Assembly (NCBI GenBank): GCA_050012355.1
Contig: JBEKHI010000386.1
Location: 1-7,873, forward strand
Length of the DNA stretch: 7,873 nucleotides
Origin: JBEKHI01 sp050012355
GTDB lineage: Bacteria > Actinomycetota > Actinomycetes > Streptosporangiales > Streptosporangiaceae
Reading direction: 5' to 3'
Positions 1 to 6,210 of this stretch are shown here, in pieces (position 1 is the stretch's first letter; each line of letters starts with the position of its first letter). Below the pieces are notes generated by a model that saw only the letters and a program-made list of their open reading frames with translations, did no database searches and had not been told where the DNA came from. Position numbers and translations under genes: made by a program.

Positions 1-256
1 GTGGCACTGCCCGCGCTCTTTGCTGGTCAGCGTCGCACCGCCCAGAATCGGTCCGCTGCCGCGCACCGGCCGGGGGAGGGACTTTCCGGTCAGAGTATGG
101 GTAATGCAGCACCGACCACAATCGCCGGGCGAGATGGCCCGGATGTCCGCTTCGTGAACCGCCGCGAGCCTGCCGACGCGAAGTGCACCAAAGTAGGCCA
201 CGAGGACATCGCTGCAAGATGACGCCTCTGGCGTGGCGCGCATCGGCGCGTTGCCT
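1..256. other. Left-edge stretch with no supported gene
   Basis: An open frame on the plus strand runs from the first base to a TGA at 220-222 (73 codons, no stop upstream in the window), so it could be the tail of a gene that begins outside. Its third codon positions are clearly less GC-rich than those of the real genes here, and the peptide resembles no family I know. A 6-bp inverted repeat (CCGGGC at 125-130, GCCCGG at 137-142, 6-base loop) lies inside it but has no T-tract. The minus strand also has open frames here, none recognisable. I read this as leader or intergenic DNA, or the end of an unidentified gene. Confidence 0.25.
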
Positions 257-262
257 TAGGGT
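257..262 (+). promoter_or_regulatory. Candidate -10 element for the DUF1707 gene (leaderless)
   Basis: TAGGGT fits the TANNNT pattern of actinobacterial -10 elements. Exactly six bases separate it from the ATG at 269, so transcription would start at or next to the start codon. There is no Shine-Dalgarno sequence, which agrees with a leaderless mRNA. No convincing -35 box is visible at the right distance. Confidence 0.4.
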
Positions 263-268
263 TTGGGC

Positions 269-976
269 ATGTCGGATCCACCATCCAGCGCAGGCGGCCA
301 GAACGACCTGCCGGCCGTCGTAGCGGGCGAGGGACTCCGCGCATCGCACGCGGACCGGGATCAGGTTGTGGAACTGCTGCGAGTAGCCGCCGGGGACGGC
401 CGGCTCTCCCCCGAAGAACTGGACGACCGGCTGGAACGCGCGCTGACCGCGAGGACCTACGCCGAGCTCGCGCCGCTGACTGCCGACCTCCCGGCCACTC
501 CGGGTGCCAGTCTCGTGCCGCCCGGCGCGGGCACGGTGAGCGCCACGCCGAAGGATCTGGCCCGGATCCACGTCCGCGGAAGCTGTGTCCGCCGGGACGG
601 CCGCTGGGTAGTGCCGAAGGAACTGGATGTCAAGGTGAGAGGCGGCGCCGTGACGCTGGACTTCACCGAGGCGGTCATCACGCAGCCGCTGCTGCGTATC
701 ACCGCCGAGGTGAGAGGCTCAGGATTCAGGCTGATCACCAGGCCGGGCGTCGAGGTGGACGCCGGTGACATATCGGTGCACGGCGGGAGCGTCACACTGC
801 CCAAGCCGCCCGGCCCGGGCGTCTCCGTCCAGCTGCGCGTCGAGATCGCGGGCTCGGTTCGCGGCGGAAGTATCACCGCCGGGCCGCCACCTCCGCCACC
901 TCCGCCCCGCCAGCCGCGACGCACGTTCTGGCAATGGCTGCGCCGCGCCCCGCGTCCCCCCGCCATCGCCGCCTAG
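269..976 (+). CDS. DUF1707 domain protein with LiaF-like beta-rich region and proline-rich tail
   Basis: This is a 235-residue protein. Residues 22-75 match DUF1707, a short helical domain common in actinobacteria: LRASHADRD, then a DGRLSPEELDDRLERAL core and the AELAPLTADLP end. Residues 95-200 form an alternating hydrophobic/glycine pattern (VRGGAVTLDF, VRGSGFRLI, VHGGSVTLP, VRGGSITAG) like the beta-repeat C-terminal part of LiaF-type, cell-envelope-stress-related proteins. A run of eight prolines (206-213) follows, then a basic-aromatic tail (RRTFWQWLRR). There is no transmembrane helix or signal peptide, so it is probably cytosolic, perhaps membrane-touching through the tail. The ATG at 269 is preferred over the in-frame TTG at 263 because of the TANNNT spacing. 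The biochemical role of DUF1707 is not known to me. A regulatory or scaffold role is inference. Confidence 0.85.
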   Translation: MSDPPSSAGGQNDLPAVVAGEGLRASHADRDQVVELLRVAAGDGRLSPEELDDRLERALTARTYAELAPLTADLPATPGASLVPPGAGTVSATPKDLARIHVRGSCVRRDGRWVVPKELDVKVRGGAVTLDFTEAVITQPLLRITAEVRGSGFRLITRPGVEVDAGDISVHGGSVTLPKPPGPGVSVQLRVEIAGSVRGGSITAGPPPPPPPPRQPRRTFWQWLRRAPRPPAIAA

Positions 977-1008
977 CGCGAAGCCGGGCAGACCCGGTGG
1001 ATGGCGCG
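977..1008. terminator. Hairpin in the convergent gap, possible bidirectional terminator
   Basis: The whole 32-base gap between two convergent stop codons can fold. CCGGG (984-988) pairs with CCCGG (993-997) around a 4-base loop, extended by a G-U pair (983/998), with CGCG at both outer ends (977-980 and 1005-1008). There is no T-tract on either strand, so intrinsic termination is uncertain. Position is the main support. Confidence 0.35.
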
Positions 1009-1911
1009 TCAGCCGGCCAGCAGCACGAGCTTTCCGCGCACGTGACCCGCCTCGCCGACGCGGTGCGCCTCCGCGACGTCGGTCAGCGGGAACGTCTGCC
1101 CGACCGGGACCGAGAACCGGCCGGATTCGATCAGGTCGCCGATCTGGGCGACCGCGTAGAGCGCCCGGCCCGTGTCACCTCTGCTGAACCGCACGCCATA
1201 CTGCTGCGCGCCGGCGAAGTCGGCGATCGTGATGACGTGCTCCGGGCCGCCCGCGAGTTTGATGAGCTCGGGCAGGACGCCGCTCCCGGCGACGTCGAGC
1301 GCTAGGTCGACGCCGCCGGGAACGAGCGCACTGACCCGCTCCGCCATGCCGTCACCGTAGGCGACGGGCTCGGCGCCGAGCGAGCGCAGGTAATCGTGAG
1401 TGGCAGGACTGCCGGTGCCGATCACGCGGGCGCCGCGGGCCACGGCGAGCTGGACGGCGGCACTGCCGACGCTGCCGGAGGCGCCGTTGATGAGCACCGT
1501 GCTACCGCTCTCGACGCCGAGCTGGTCAAGCGCCCGCGCGGCCGTCTCGACCGCGGCCGGCAATGCGGCCGCCGCCGCGAAGCCGAGCGAGGGCGGGATG
1601 GGCGCGTACCAGGACAGCACCGCCAGTTCCGCCTGGGAGGCGCCGTCGGCGGAGAACCCGAACACGCGGTCACCGATAGCGACGTCGGTGACGTCCTCTC
1701 CGAGCTCGTCGACGATGCCCGCCGCTTCGTAGCCCAAGGTCTGCGGGAGCTCCTGGTCCATCAGGCCTTGACGCTTCTTCCAGTCGCTCGCGTTGACGCC
1801 GGCGGCGCGCACCGCGATCCGGACCTGGCCGGGGCCCGGGTGCGGATCTCGAAGATCCACGATCTCCAGGACCTCTGGGCCTCCAAACTGGCTGAACTGG
1901 ACTGCCTTCAT
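1009..1911 (-). CDS. NADP-dependent quinone oxidoreductase-like protein (zinc-free MDR family)
   Basis: This 300-residue protein is a medium-chain dehydrogenase/reductase of the quinone oxidoreductase class. These enzymes use NAD(P)H to reduce quinones or activated double bonds. The N-terminal GroES-like half starts MKAVQFSQFGGPEVLEI and carries GVNASDWKKR (38-47), GYEAAGIV (60-67) and GDRVFGF (80-86). The Rossmann half has the nucleotide-binding signature INGASGSVGSAAVQLA (141-156) and the usual VDLALDVAGSG (201-211). The family's catalytic and structural zinc cysteines are absent, as expected for the quinone-reductase branch. The ATG at 1911 gives the canonical N-terminus; the same frame stays open upstream, but that region belongs to the regulator. 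The ATG overlaps the TGA of the upstream TetR gene by four bases (ATGA), so translation is probably coupled. Co-transcription with a TetR protein suggests induction by a small, probably electrophilic or quinone-like, molecule. The exact substrate is unknown. Confidence 0.92.
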   Translation of the reverse strand: MKAVQFSQFGGPEVLEIVDLRDPHPGPGQVRIAVRAAGVNASDWKKRQGLMDQELPQTLGYEAAGIVDELGEDVTDVAIGDRVFGFSADGASQAELAVLSWYAPIPPSLGFAAAAALPAAVETAARALDQLGVESGSTVLINGASGSVGSAAVQLAVARGARVIGTGSPATHDYLRSLGAEPVAYGDGMAERVSALVPGGVDLALDVAGSGVLPELIKLAGGPEHVITIADFAGAQQYGVRFSRGDTGRALYAVAQIGDLIESGRFSVPVGQTFPLTDVAEAHRVGEAGHVRGKLVLLAG

Positions 1912-2687
1912 GAGTTGCTCCGCTCTCGACCCGGAGGTCGATCGTGTTGGTCGTCCGGGCTGAGTCCTCGAAACAGCAGGCCGAGCGTGAAGTCGAACCG
2001 GTCGTGTCCGTCGCCGGCGGTCAGCTCGCGCGCGTACGCGACCGTGTTCGGGAAGCGGGTGGCGGGCAGCATCCGGAAACGCTCGATGCGTTCCGCTCGA
2101 TCGAGTACCCGCCCGTCCGTGTCCGTGATGGGGTCCCGTCGCAGCGATGCCTCGAAGCTGTAGGCGGCGACGTAGAGCAACGCGGCGTCGATCGTCCACG
2201 CGGCGGTCTGCGGCGGCACCCCGCCGGCCAGCAGGATCGCGAGCATGCCCTCGGCGACCCGAAGCGTGTCCAGGCTGTTCGGGGCGGCCGACAGTGCGGC
2301 CCGCGAGATCCCCGGGTACCGGAGGTACTGGTCACGCAGCTGCCGGCACACGTCGATGACCTGTGCGCTCCAGCCGGCAGGGTCGGGCGCGGGCAACGTC
2401 ACCCGCGCACTGAGCGCTCCGACCAGCAGGTCGTCGAGCTCCGCCTTGTTCCGGACGTGCGCGTACAACGAGCCAGGACCGGTGTCGAGGGCGGCGGCGA
2501 CGCGGCGCATCGTCAAGGCGTCGAAACCCTCGGCCTCGACCAACCGGAACGCGGCATCCAGGATCCTGCCGACCGTGATCGGCGCCTTACGAACCCGCGG
2601 CGGAGTCCGCGTCCCGTCCAGCGCCTCGATCTGGGCTGCCCACTGATCACGGGAAACAGCTCCACGCGAAACACTCCTGTCGGCCAC
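1908..2687 (-). CDS. TetR/AcrR-family transcriptional regulator
   Basis: This 259-residue repressor-type regulator has an N-terminal TetR DNA-binding domain at about residues 38-84. ITVGRILDAAFRLVEAEGFDALTMRRVAAAL is followed by the recognition helix TGPGSLYAHVRNK (69-81). The C-terminal half (about 100-242) resembles the TetR_C ligand-binding domain, ending RFDFTLGLLFRGL. A roughly 37-residue extension precedes the HTH, which is common in this subgroup. The start is the GTG at 2687. A GAGG (2690-2693) lies only two bases upstream, too close to be a good ribosome site, while a TATGCT element ends six bases upstream, so the mRNA may be leaderless. Its stop codon overlaps the start of the oxidoreductase gene, making a two-gene operon. 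Two 13-bp palindromes upstream (2710-2740) suggest it represses its own operon. The ligand is unknown. Confidence 0.92.
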   Translation of the reverse strand: MADRSVSRGAVSRDQWAAQIEALDGTRTPPRVRKAPITVGRILDAAFRLVEAEGFDALTMRRVAAALDTGPGSLYAHVRNKAELDDLLVGALSARVTLPAPDPAGWSAQVIDVCRQLRDQYLRYPGISRAALSAAPNSLDTLRVAEGMLAILLAGGVPPQTAAWTIDAALLYVAAYSFEASLRRDPITDTDGRVLDRAERIERFRMLPATRFPNTVAYARELTAGDGHDRFDFTLGLLFRGLSPDDQHDRPPGRERSNS

Positions 2688-2693
2688 CGCCTC

Positions 2694-2699
2694 AGCATA
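2694..2699 (-). promoter_or_regulatory. Candidate -10 element of the TetR operon
   Basis: Read on the minus strand this is TATGCT, matching four of six positions of the -10 consensus. Six bases separate it from the GTG at 2687, giving a leaderless transcript. A -35 at the usual distance would fall on about 2717-2724, within or beside the first palindrome. Repressor bound there would block polymerase. Confidence 0.4.
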
Positions 2700-2709
2700 A
2701 CACGCAGAA

Positions 2710-2722
2710 CGAACAGTGTTCG
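2710..2722. promoter_or_regulatory. Operator candidate, palindrome copy 1
   Basis: CGAACAGTGTTCG is a perfect palindrome of two 6-base arms around one central base. It sits 22 bases upstream of the TetR start codon, between the presumed -35 and -10. It is the start-proximal of two identical-arm copies and is probably bound by the adjacent TetR regulator. Confidence 0.7.
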
Positions 2723-2727
2723 AAAGA

Positions 2728-2740
2728 CGAACATTGTTCG
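2728..2740. promoter_or_regulatory. Operator candidate, palindrome copy 2
   Basis: CGAACATTGTTCG has the same two 6-base arms as copy 1 and differs only at the central base. The two centres are 18 bp apart, with a 5-base spacer between copies. A tandem pair with this spacing would allow two repressor dimers to bind side by side. No other copy is seen in the window, so the pair appears specific to this operon. Confidence 0.7.
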
Positions 2741-2804
2741 ATATAGGACACTTTGCGCAAGCTCGTGACCGACCCGGGCGTCAACACCGGGCGGGAGCGC
2801 GGCC

Positions 2805-3158
2805 TTAGTTGTCGAGGCGTACGGTGACGGTGGCCCGGCCCTTGTCGTCGACCAAGGCGACCGCGTGCCCAGTGCGATCGGCTCCGTCCAAGTGCAGCGA
2901 TAGCGAACCGCCGTCGCCGGTGAAATTTCGCCACCAGGTCTTGCGCTCAGGTAGCTCCACCGAGATCGTGACCGTGTCCCCGGCCCGGCGGTAGCCAACC
3001 GGCGTGCTGAAGGTACGGCCAGAGCGCCGTCCGGTGTACGTCACGATCGTGAGATGCCTGCTCACCAGCCGTCCCCACCGCGGAGAGGAGTGCAGGCCGG
3101 TTACGAACCTATTGACGCCGTGGGTCAATCGCCTCGGCAGCGGCCCCTCGTACTTCAC
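2805..3158 (-). CDS. Short nitroreductase/F420-type (DUF385-like) protein
   Basis: This 117-residue protein belongs to the split-beta-barrel group that includes deazaflavin (F420)-dependent nitroreductases and quinone reductases. The diagnostic stretch is IVTYTGRRSGRTFSTPVGYR (38-57), the family's cofactor-phosphate-binding loop, followed by WWRNFTGDGG (75-84), the usual conserved aromatic/asparagine segment. It is shorter than the roughly 140-150 residues of classical Ddn-type enzymes, but the frame is intact and the C-terminal beta strand (ATVTVRL) looks natural, so I read it as a short subfamily rather than a truncation. The GTG start at 3158 is well supported by GGAG (3164-3167) five bases upstream. 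It is divergent from the GNAT gene and lies upstream of the TetR operon on the same strand, separated by a 117-base gap containing the operators. F420 binding and substrate are inferred from family only. Confidence 0.85.
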   Translation of the reverse strand: MKYEGPLPRRLTHGVNRFVTGLHSSPRWGRLVSRHLTIVTYTGRRSGRTFSTPVGYRRAGDTVTISVELPERKTWWRNFTGDGGSLSLHLDGADRTGHAVALVDDKGRATVTVRLDN

Positions 3159-3194
3159 AAGATCTCCAGGTGTTGGTGGTGGATGGCGACCATT

Positions 3195-3231
3195 CTGTCC
3201 GGGGATCCGGACAGCAGATCCTTACGGACAG
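3195..3231. promoter_or_regulatory. Inverted repeat plus third half-site in the divergent promoter region
   Basis: CTGTCCGG (3195-3202) and CCGGACAG (3207-3214) form a perfect 8-bp inverted repeat around GGAT. A further CGGACAG at 3225-3231 repeats the right arm 17 bp downstream. The element lies in the 134-bp gap between the divergent nitroreductase-like and GNAT genes, 37 bp upstream of the former's start codon. It could be an operator for an unseen regulator or a hairpin in the leader of the minus-strand gene. There is no T-tract, so it is unlikely to be a terminator. Confidence 0.45.
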
Positions 3232-3252
3232 GCAAACGTAGCTCGAACCTTG

Positions 3253-3282
3253 TTGGAACCCGCGACGTTCGGGCCATAAAGT
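3253..3282 (+). promoter_or_regulatory. Candidate promoter of the GNAT-to-transporter run
   Basis: TTGGAA (3253-3258, four of six -35 matches) and TAAAGT (3277-3282, four of six -10 matches including the key T, A and final T) are 18 bases apart. A start about seven bases after the -10 falls near 3289-3290, giving a leader of only zero to about four bases before the GTG at 3293. No Shine-Dalgarno is present there, consistent with leaderless translation. Confidence 0.45.
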
Positions 3283-3292
3283 TAGTACTGCT

Positions 3293-4102
3293 GTGAGCGA
3301 TAACGAGATCATTGAGCGGATTGACGCTTTCTGCGACGCGATGCCGAGGCACCGTGCCCAGGCGGAGGAATACGGGCCACTGGTGCTCTTCGTGCCCGCG
3401 GGCGCGGGATGGCCTTACTACGCCCGGCCGCGGCTAGGCGACCGCGCGCAGGTCACCGTGGCCGACGTGCGGAAGGTGCGCGCCCGGCAGCGTGAGCTGC
3501 TGATCCCGGAATCGTTCGAGTGGATCCTGCAGGCCTCCCCCGACATGACCCTCGCGGCCGACGACGCCGGGCTCGAGGTACGTGCGCACCCGCTGATGGT
3601 TCTGGACGGACCGCTGCGGCCGACGACGCCGCCCGATGACATCGCCGTCCGGTTGCTCGCGCCGGATGACCCCGATCTGCATCAGGTCTGGGCGGTGCCC
3701 GCCGTCGCCTTCGGGTACCCGGGGACCGGCACCGCGGAGGCGGGACCCGGTGAACGGGACAAGGTCGCGGCCGGGCACGACGGCGGCACCATGGACATGC
3801 TGCGCGACCGGCTACGCTCTGGCCAGTCGGTGCTCGGCGCCGCCTTCGGGCCCGAGGGGGCGGTCGCGGCCGGCAGCTACCAGGCAGCGGACGGGGTCGC
3901 CGAGATAACCGGGGTGGGCGTGCTCCCGGCATCACGACGGCAGGGGCTAGGCGCGGCGCTGACCGCCATGCTCGCCGCCGACGCGCTCGCCCAGGGCAAT
4001 GACATTGTTTTCCTGTCCGCGACCGACGACGCGGTGGCCAGGGTCTATACCCGGCTCGGTTTCCGCACCGCCGGGACCGCGATGATGGCGGAAGCTAGCT
4101 AA
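3293..4102 (+). CDS. GNAT-family N-acetyltransferase
   Basis: This 269-residue protein transfers an acyl group from acyl-CoA to an unknown amine. The C-terminal acetyltransferase domain (about 117-265) has the acyl-CoA-binding motif A as GVGVLPASRRQGLGAAL (207-223, R-R-Q-G-L-G core) and the typical late element ARVYTRLGFRTAG (249-261). The N-terminal 110 residues (IERIDAFCDAMPRHRAQAEEYGPLVLFV, then a WPYYARPRLG stretch) form a second, partly GNAT-like region seen in a subset of actinobacterial GNAT proteins. The GTG at 3293 is chosen because it gives this full N-terminus. It lacks a ribosome site but lies just after a promoter-like pair, and the only nearby ATG (3341) would cut the first helix. 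The next gene starts 20 bases downstream on the same strand. Substrate unknown. Confidence 0.9.
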   Translation: MSDNEIIERIDAFCDAMPRHRAQAEEYGPLVLFVPAGAGWPYYARPRLGDRAQVTVADVRKVRARQRELLIPESFEWILQASPDMTLAADDAGLEVRAHPLMVLDGPLRPTTPPDDIAVRLLAPDDPDLHQVWAVPAVAFGYPGTGTAEAGPGERDKVAAGHDGGTMDMLRDRLRSGQSVLGAAFGPEGAVAAGSYQAADGVAEITGVGVLPASRRQGLGAALTAMLAADALAQGNDIVFLSATDDAVARVYTRLGFRTAGTAMMAEAS

Positions 4103-4122
4103 TCACCTTTCACCGGCTTACA

Positions 4123-4341
4123 GTGATAAGCGCGGAGGAACTGCGGGTTTTGCGGGACATCTGGTCCGCTCGCGCACAGGACGACATCGACTGCGCCGAC
4201 GCCAGATCGTGCAAGCGCATGACGGATGTCGGTTTCGACGAGCTGGCGCAGGAGTACGACGGTGACCTGCGCGCCGCCTGGCGCGCGACGCTGAAACGCG
4301 AGGGCAAGCTGCGCGACCGCGTCCATGAAGAGTCCCGCTGA
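4123..4341 (+). CDS. Small unknown protein upstream of the MoxR ATPase
   Basis: This 72-residue, highly charged, hydrophilic protein is predicted helical throughout (SAEELRVLRDIWSARAQDD, then DELAQEYDGDLRAAWRATLKREGKLRDR). It has no membrane segment and two cysteines (24 and 30). I do not recognise the family. Codon use with strong G/C third positions supports it as a real gene. It overlaps the MoxR gene by 17 bases and follows the GNAT gene by 20 bases, so it is co-transcribed and probably coupled to MoxR translation. The start is uncertain. The GTG at 4123 has no ribosome site, while an in-frame TTG at 4150 has GGAGGA (4134-4139) ten bases upstream and would give 63 residues. An accessory or adaptor role for the ATPase/VWA pair is inference from position. 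Confidence 0.65.
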   Translation: MISAEELRVLRDIWSARAQDDIDCADARSCKRMTDVGFDELAQEYDGDLRAAWRATLKREGKLRDRVHEESR

Positions 4342-5137
4342 CCTCGCGGCGGCACTCGAGACCGACGGCTACCTCGCTGACAGAGGGCTCGCCGCCGCGC
4401 TGTTTATCGCGCTGTCGCTGAACCGCCCGGTGCTGCTGGAGGGCGAGGTCGGCACCGGCAAGACCGAGGTCGCGAAGGCGCTGGCCACCGTGCTGCGCCG
4501 CCGGCTGATCAGGTTGCAGTGTTACGAGGGCATCGACGCGGGCCAGGCGCTGTACGAATGGGATTACGCCCGCCAGCTGCTGAACATTCGCGCGGAGCGG
4601 ACCACGGATCTTTACGGGCCCGAGTTCCTGACCGAGCGGCCGCTGCTGTCCGCGATCAGGGCGGGCGACCAGGCCGTGCTGCTGATCGACGAGATCGACC
4701 GGGCCGACGACGAGTTCGAGGCGTTCCTGCTGGAGATACTGTCCGACTTCCAGGTGACCATCCCGGAGATCGGTACCATCGCCGCGTCGCGTCCGCCGCT
4801 GGTCGTGCTCACCTCCAACCGCACCCGGGAACTCCATGACGCGCTCAAGCGCCGGTGCCTCTACCACTGGATCGGCTACCCCTCGGCCGAGCGCGAGGCG
4901 GAGATCGTCGCGATCCGCGTCCCCGAGGCTGGAGACGTCCTGCTCGGCAAGGTGGTCGCCGCGGTGCAGCGGCTGCGTGAACTGGACCTGGCCAAGCCAC
5001 CCGGCGTTGCCGAGACGATCGACTGGACCCGCACGCTCGCCTTCCTCGGAGCCGAGGAACTGGTGCCCGAGACACTAGGAACCGTCGTTAAGGATCATGA
5101 AGATCTTGAACTGGTGCGGGCGTGGCTGGCGAACTGA
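4325..5137 (+). CDS. MoxR-family AAA+ ATPase (CoxD-like)
   Basis: This 270-residue AAA+ ATPase belongs to the MoxR group, which uses ATP to remodel or help insert metal cofactors into partner enzymes, usually with a VWA-domain protein. Walker A is GEVGTGKTE (40-48), Walker B is AVLLIDEIDRAD (117-128), and sensor 1 lies in VVLTSNRTREL (160-170). The segment HDALKRRCLYHWIGYPS (171-187) is a hallmark of the CoxD/MoxR subgroup. The C-terminal lid has the GVAETIDWTRTLAFLG element (227-242). The length is typical and all catalytic residues are present. It overlaps the preceding small gene by 17 bases and the following VWA gene by 16, so the three are one translational unit. CoxD and CoxE assist carbon monoxide dehydrogenase maturation in other bacteria, but no cox structural genes are visible here, so its client is unknown. 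Confidence 0.93.
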   Translation: MKSPADLAAALETDGYLADRGLAAALFIALSLNRPVLLEGEVGTGKTEVAKALATVLRRRLIRLQCYEGIDAGQALYEWDYARQLLNIRAERTTDLYGPEFLTERPLLSAIRAGDQAVLLIDEIDRADDEFEAFLLEILSDFQVTIPEIGTIAASRPPLVVLTSNRTRELHDALKRRCLYHWIGYPSAEREAEIVAIRVPEAGDVLLGKVVAAVQRLRELDLAKPPGVAETIDWTRTLAFLGAEELVPETLGTVVKDHEDLELVRAWLAN

Positions 5138-6210
5138 CGGACGTGGTTACGGCCTTCGCCGCGCGGCTGCGCGCGGCCGGAGTGGCGGCAGGCTCCGGGG
5201 ACGTGGTCACCTGGTACGCGGCCTTGGCGTTGCTCGACCCCACCGATCTGCCTGACATGTACTGGTCCGGGCGGTGCGCCCTAGTCCATCGCCGCCGCGA
5301 TGTACCGACATATGACGATGTGTTCCGCCAGTTCTTCCTGAGGGCGGCCGGGGCCGGGCGCCGCATCCCCGGTTCCCGCCGTACCGAGTTCCGCCGCGAC
5401 GTTGATCATTCCCGATGCAGAACGCCGCGACCCATCCCCCGGCGACCCCGCGGCTCTCGGCTGGTCGGCGTCCGACGCCGAGGTGCTCAGGGAGAAAAGC
5501 TTCGCCACGTGTTCGGCGGAGGAACTGGCGGCGCTGCGCGCGATCATGGCACGCCTGCGGCTGTCGCCGCCGCGGCGCCGGACCCGCCGGTACGAGCGCG
5601 GACCCCGCGGTACCCGCCCGGACGTGCGGCGGGTGATCCGCGAGTCGATGTGCACCGGCGGTGAGCTGGGTCCGCCGCGCTGGCGACGGCGGCGCGTCCG
5701 ACCGCGCCCGGTGGTGTTCCTGCTGGATATCTCCGGCTCGATGGCGGACTACTCGCGAGCGCTACTGCAGTTCGCGTACTTCGCATGGTCAGCGCTGGAA
5801 CGCACCGAGGTGTTCTGCTTCGGCACCCGGCTGACCCGGATCACGCCCGCGCTCGCCGGGCGGGACCCGGATGGGGCGATCGCCGAGGCGGCGCGGACGG
5901 CGTTCGACTGGGACGCGGGGACCAGGATCGGGGCGTCGCTGGACTCTTTCGTCCGGTCGTGGGCCCGGCGCGGCGGGATCGTGGTGATCTGCTCCGACGG
6001 GCTAGACCGGGCTCACCTGAATCGCTGGCGATCGCGATAGCGTCGCTGCGGCGGCTGTGCTTCCGGCTCGTCTGGGTTAGCCCGCACGCCGGGGCCGCCG
6101 TCCTCCCGGTCGGCCTGACCGTCGCCCGGCCGCACATCGACCTGCTGGTTCCCGGCCGTGATCTGCGCGACCTGACGCGACTGGCCACGCTGCTGGCAGG
6201 GCTGCGATGA
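5122..6210 (+). pseudogene. CoxE-like VWA-domain protein, broken by two frameshifts
   Basis: If the frames are joined, this encodes about 360 residues, the normal CoxE length. The first part starts at the GTG at 5122 (MAGELTDVVTAFAARLRAAGV, then DVFRQFFLR). Somewhere in 5342-5404 the coding frame moves by +1; one extra G in the GGG at 5342-5344 would explain it. The second part carries the family's SAEELAALRAIMARLRL helix, an arginine-rich stretch, and the VWA domain with an intact MIDAS: DISGS (5726-5740), the GTRIG threonine and SDGLDR (about 5993-6010). At the GGG at 6009-6011 the frame moves back; one missing G would restore GLDRGSPESLAIAIASLRRL. The last part ends at TGA 6208-6210. Unrepaired, the first frame stops at 5664 and the second at 6040. 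VWA proteins of this type pair with MoxR ATPases. The start overlaps MoxR by 16 bases; an in-frame GTG at 5143 is an alternative. Either a recent pseudogene or a sequence error. Confidence 0.88.

Noticed and set aside
125..142. Hairpin as a terminator for a gene left of the window
   Set aside because: A 6-bp stem (CCGGGC/GCCCGG) is present but is not followed by a T-tract and its surroundings show nothing else of a transcript end.
2710..2740. LexA/SOS boxes of the actinobacterial type
   Set aside because: The arms CGAAC and GTTCG match the SOS box, but the spacer here is three bases in both copies instead of four, giving odd-length palindromes, and the downstream genes are a TetR regulator and an oxidoreductase rather than repair genes. 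A specific TetR operator fits better.
2773..2791. Terminator after the nitroreductase-like gene
   Set aside because: CCCGG (2773-2777) and CCGGG (2787-2791) can pair, but the stem is only five bases with a nine-base loop and no T-tract follows on the minus strand.
4118..4867. Long minus-strand open frame of 249 codons opposite the MoxR gene
   Set aside because: It is a shadow of the high-GC coding strand: the plus strand encodes clear Walker A and B motifs, while the antisense peptide matches no family.
5342..6011. Programmed ribosomal frameshifting in the VWA gene
   Set aside because: The first shift has no stop codon in the original frame at the shift point and no recognisable slippery site; the second has no X-XXY-YYZ heptamer. 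Two programmed shifts of opposite sign in one gene would be exceptional, while one-base corrections at G runs explain both.
5402..6040. A separate VWA protein starting at TTG 5402
   Set aside because: There is no ribosome site before this TTG and the family's N-terminal region is encoded directly upstream in another frame, so this is the middle part of a frameshifted gene.
4123..6210. Carbon monoxide dehydrogenase maturation operon
   Set aside because: CoxD- and CoxE-like proteins are present, but no coxS, coxL, coxM, coxF or coxG-like gene is visible in the window, so the client cannot be assigned.
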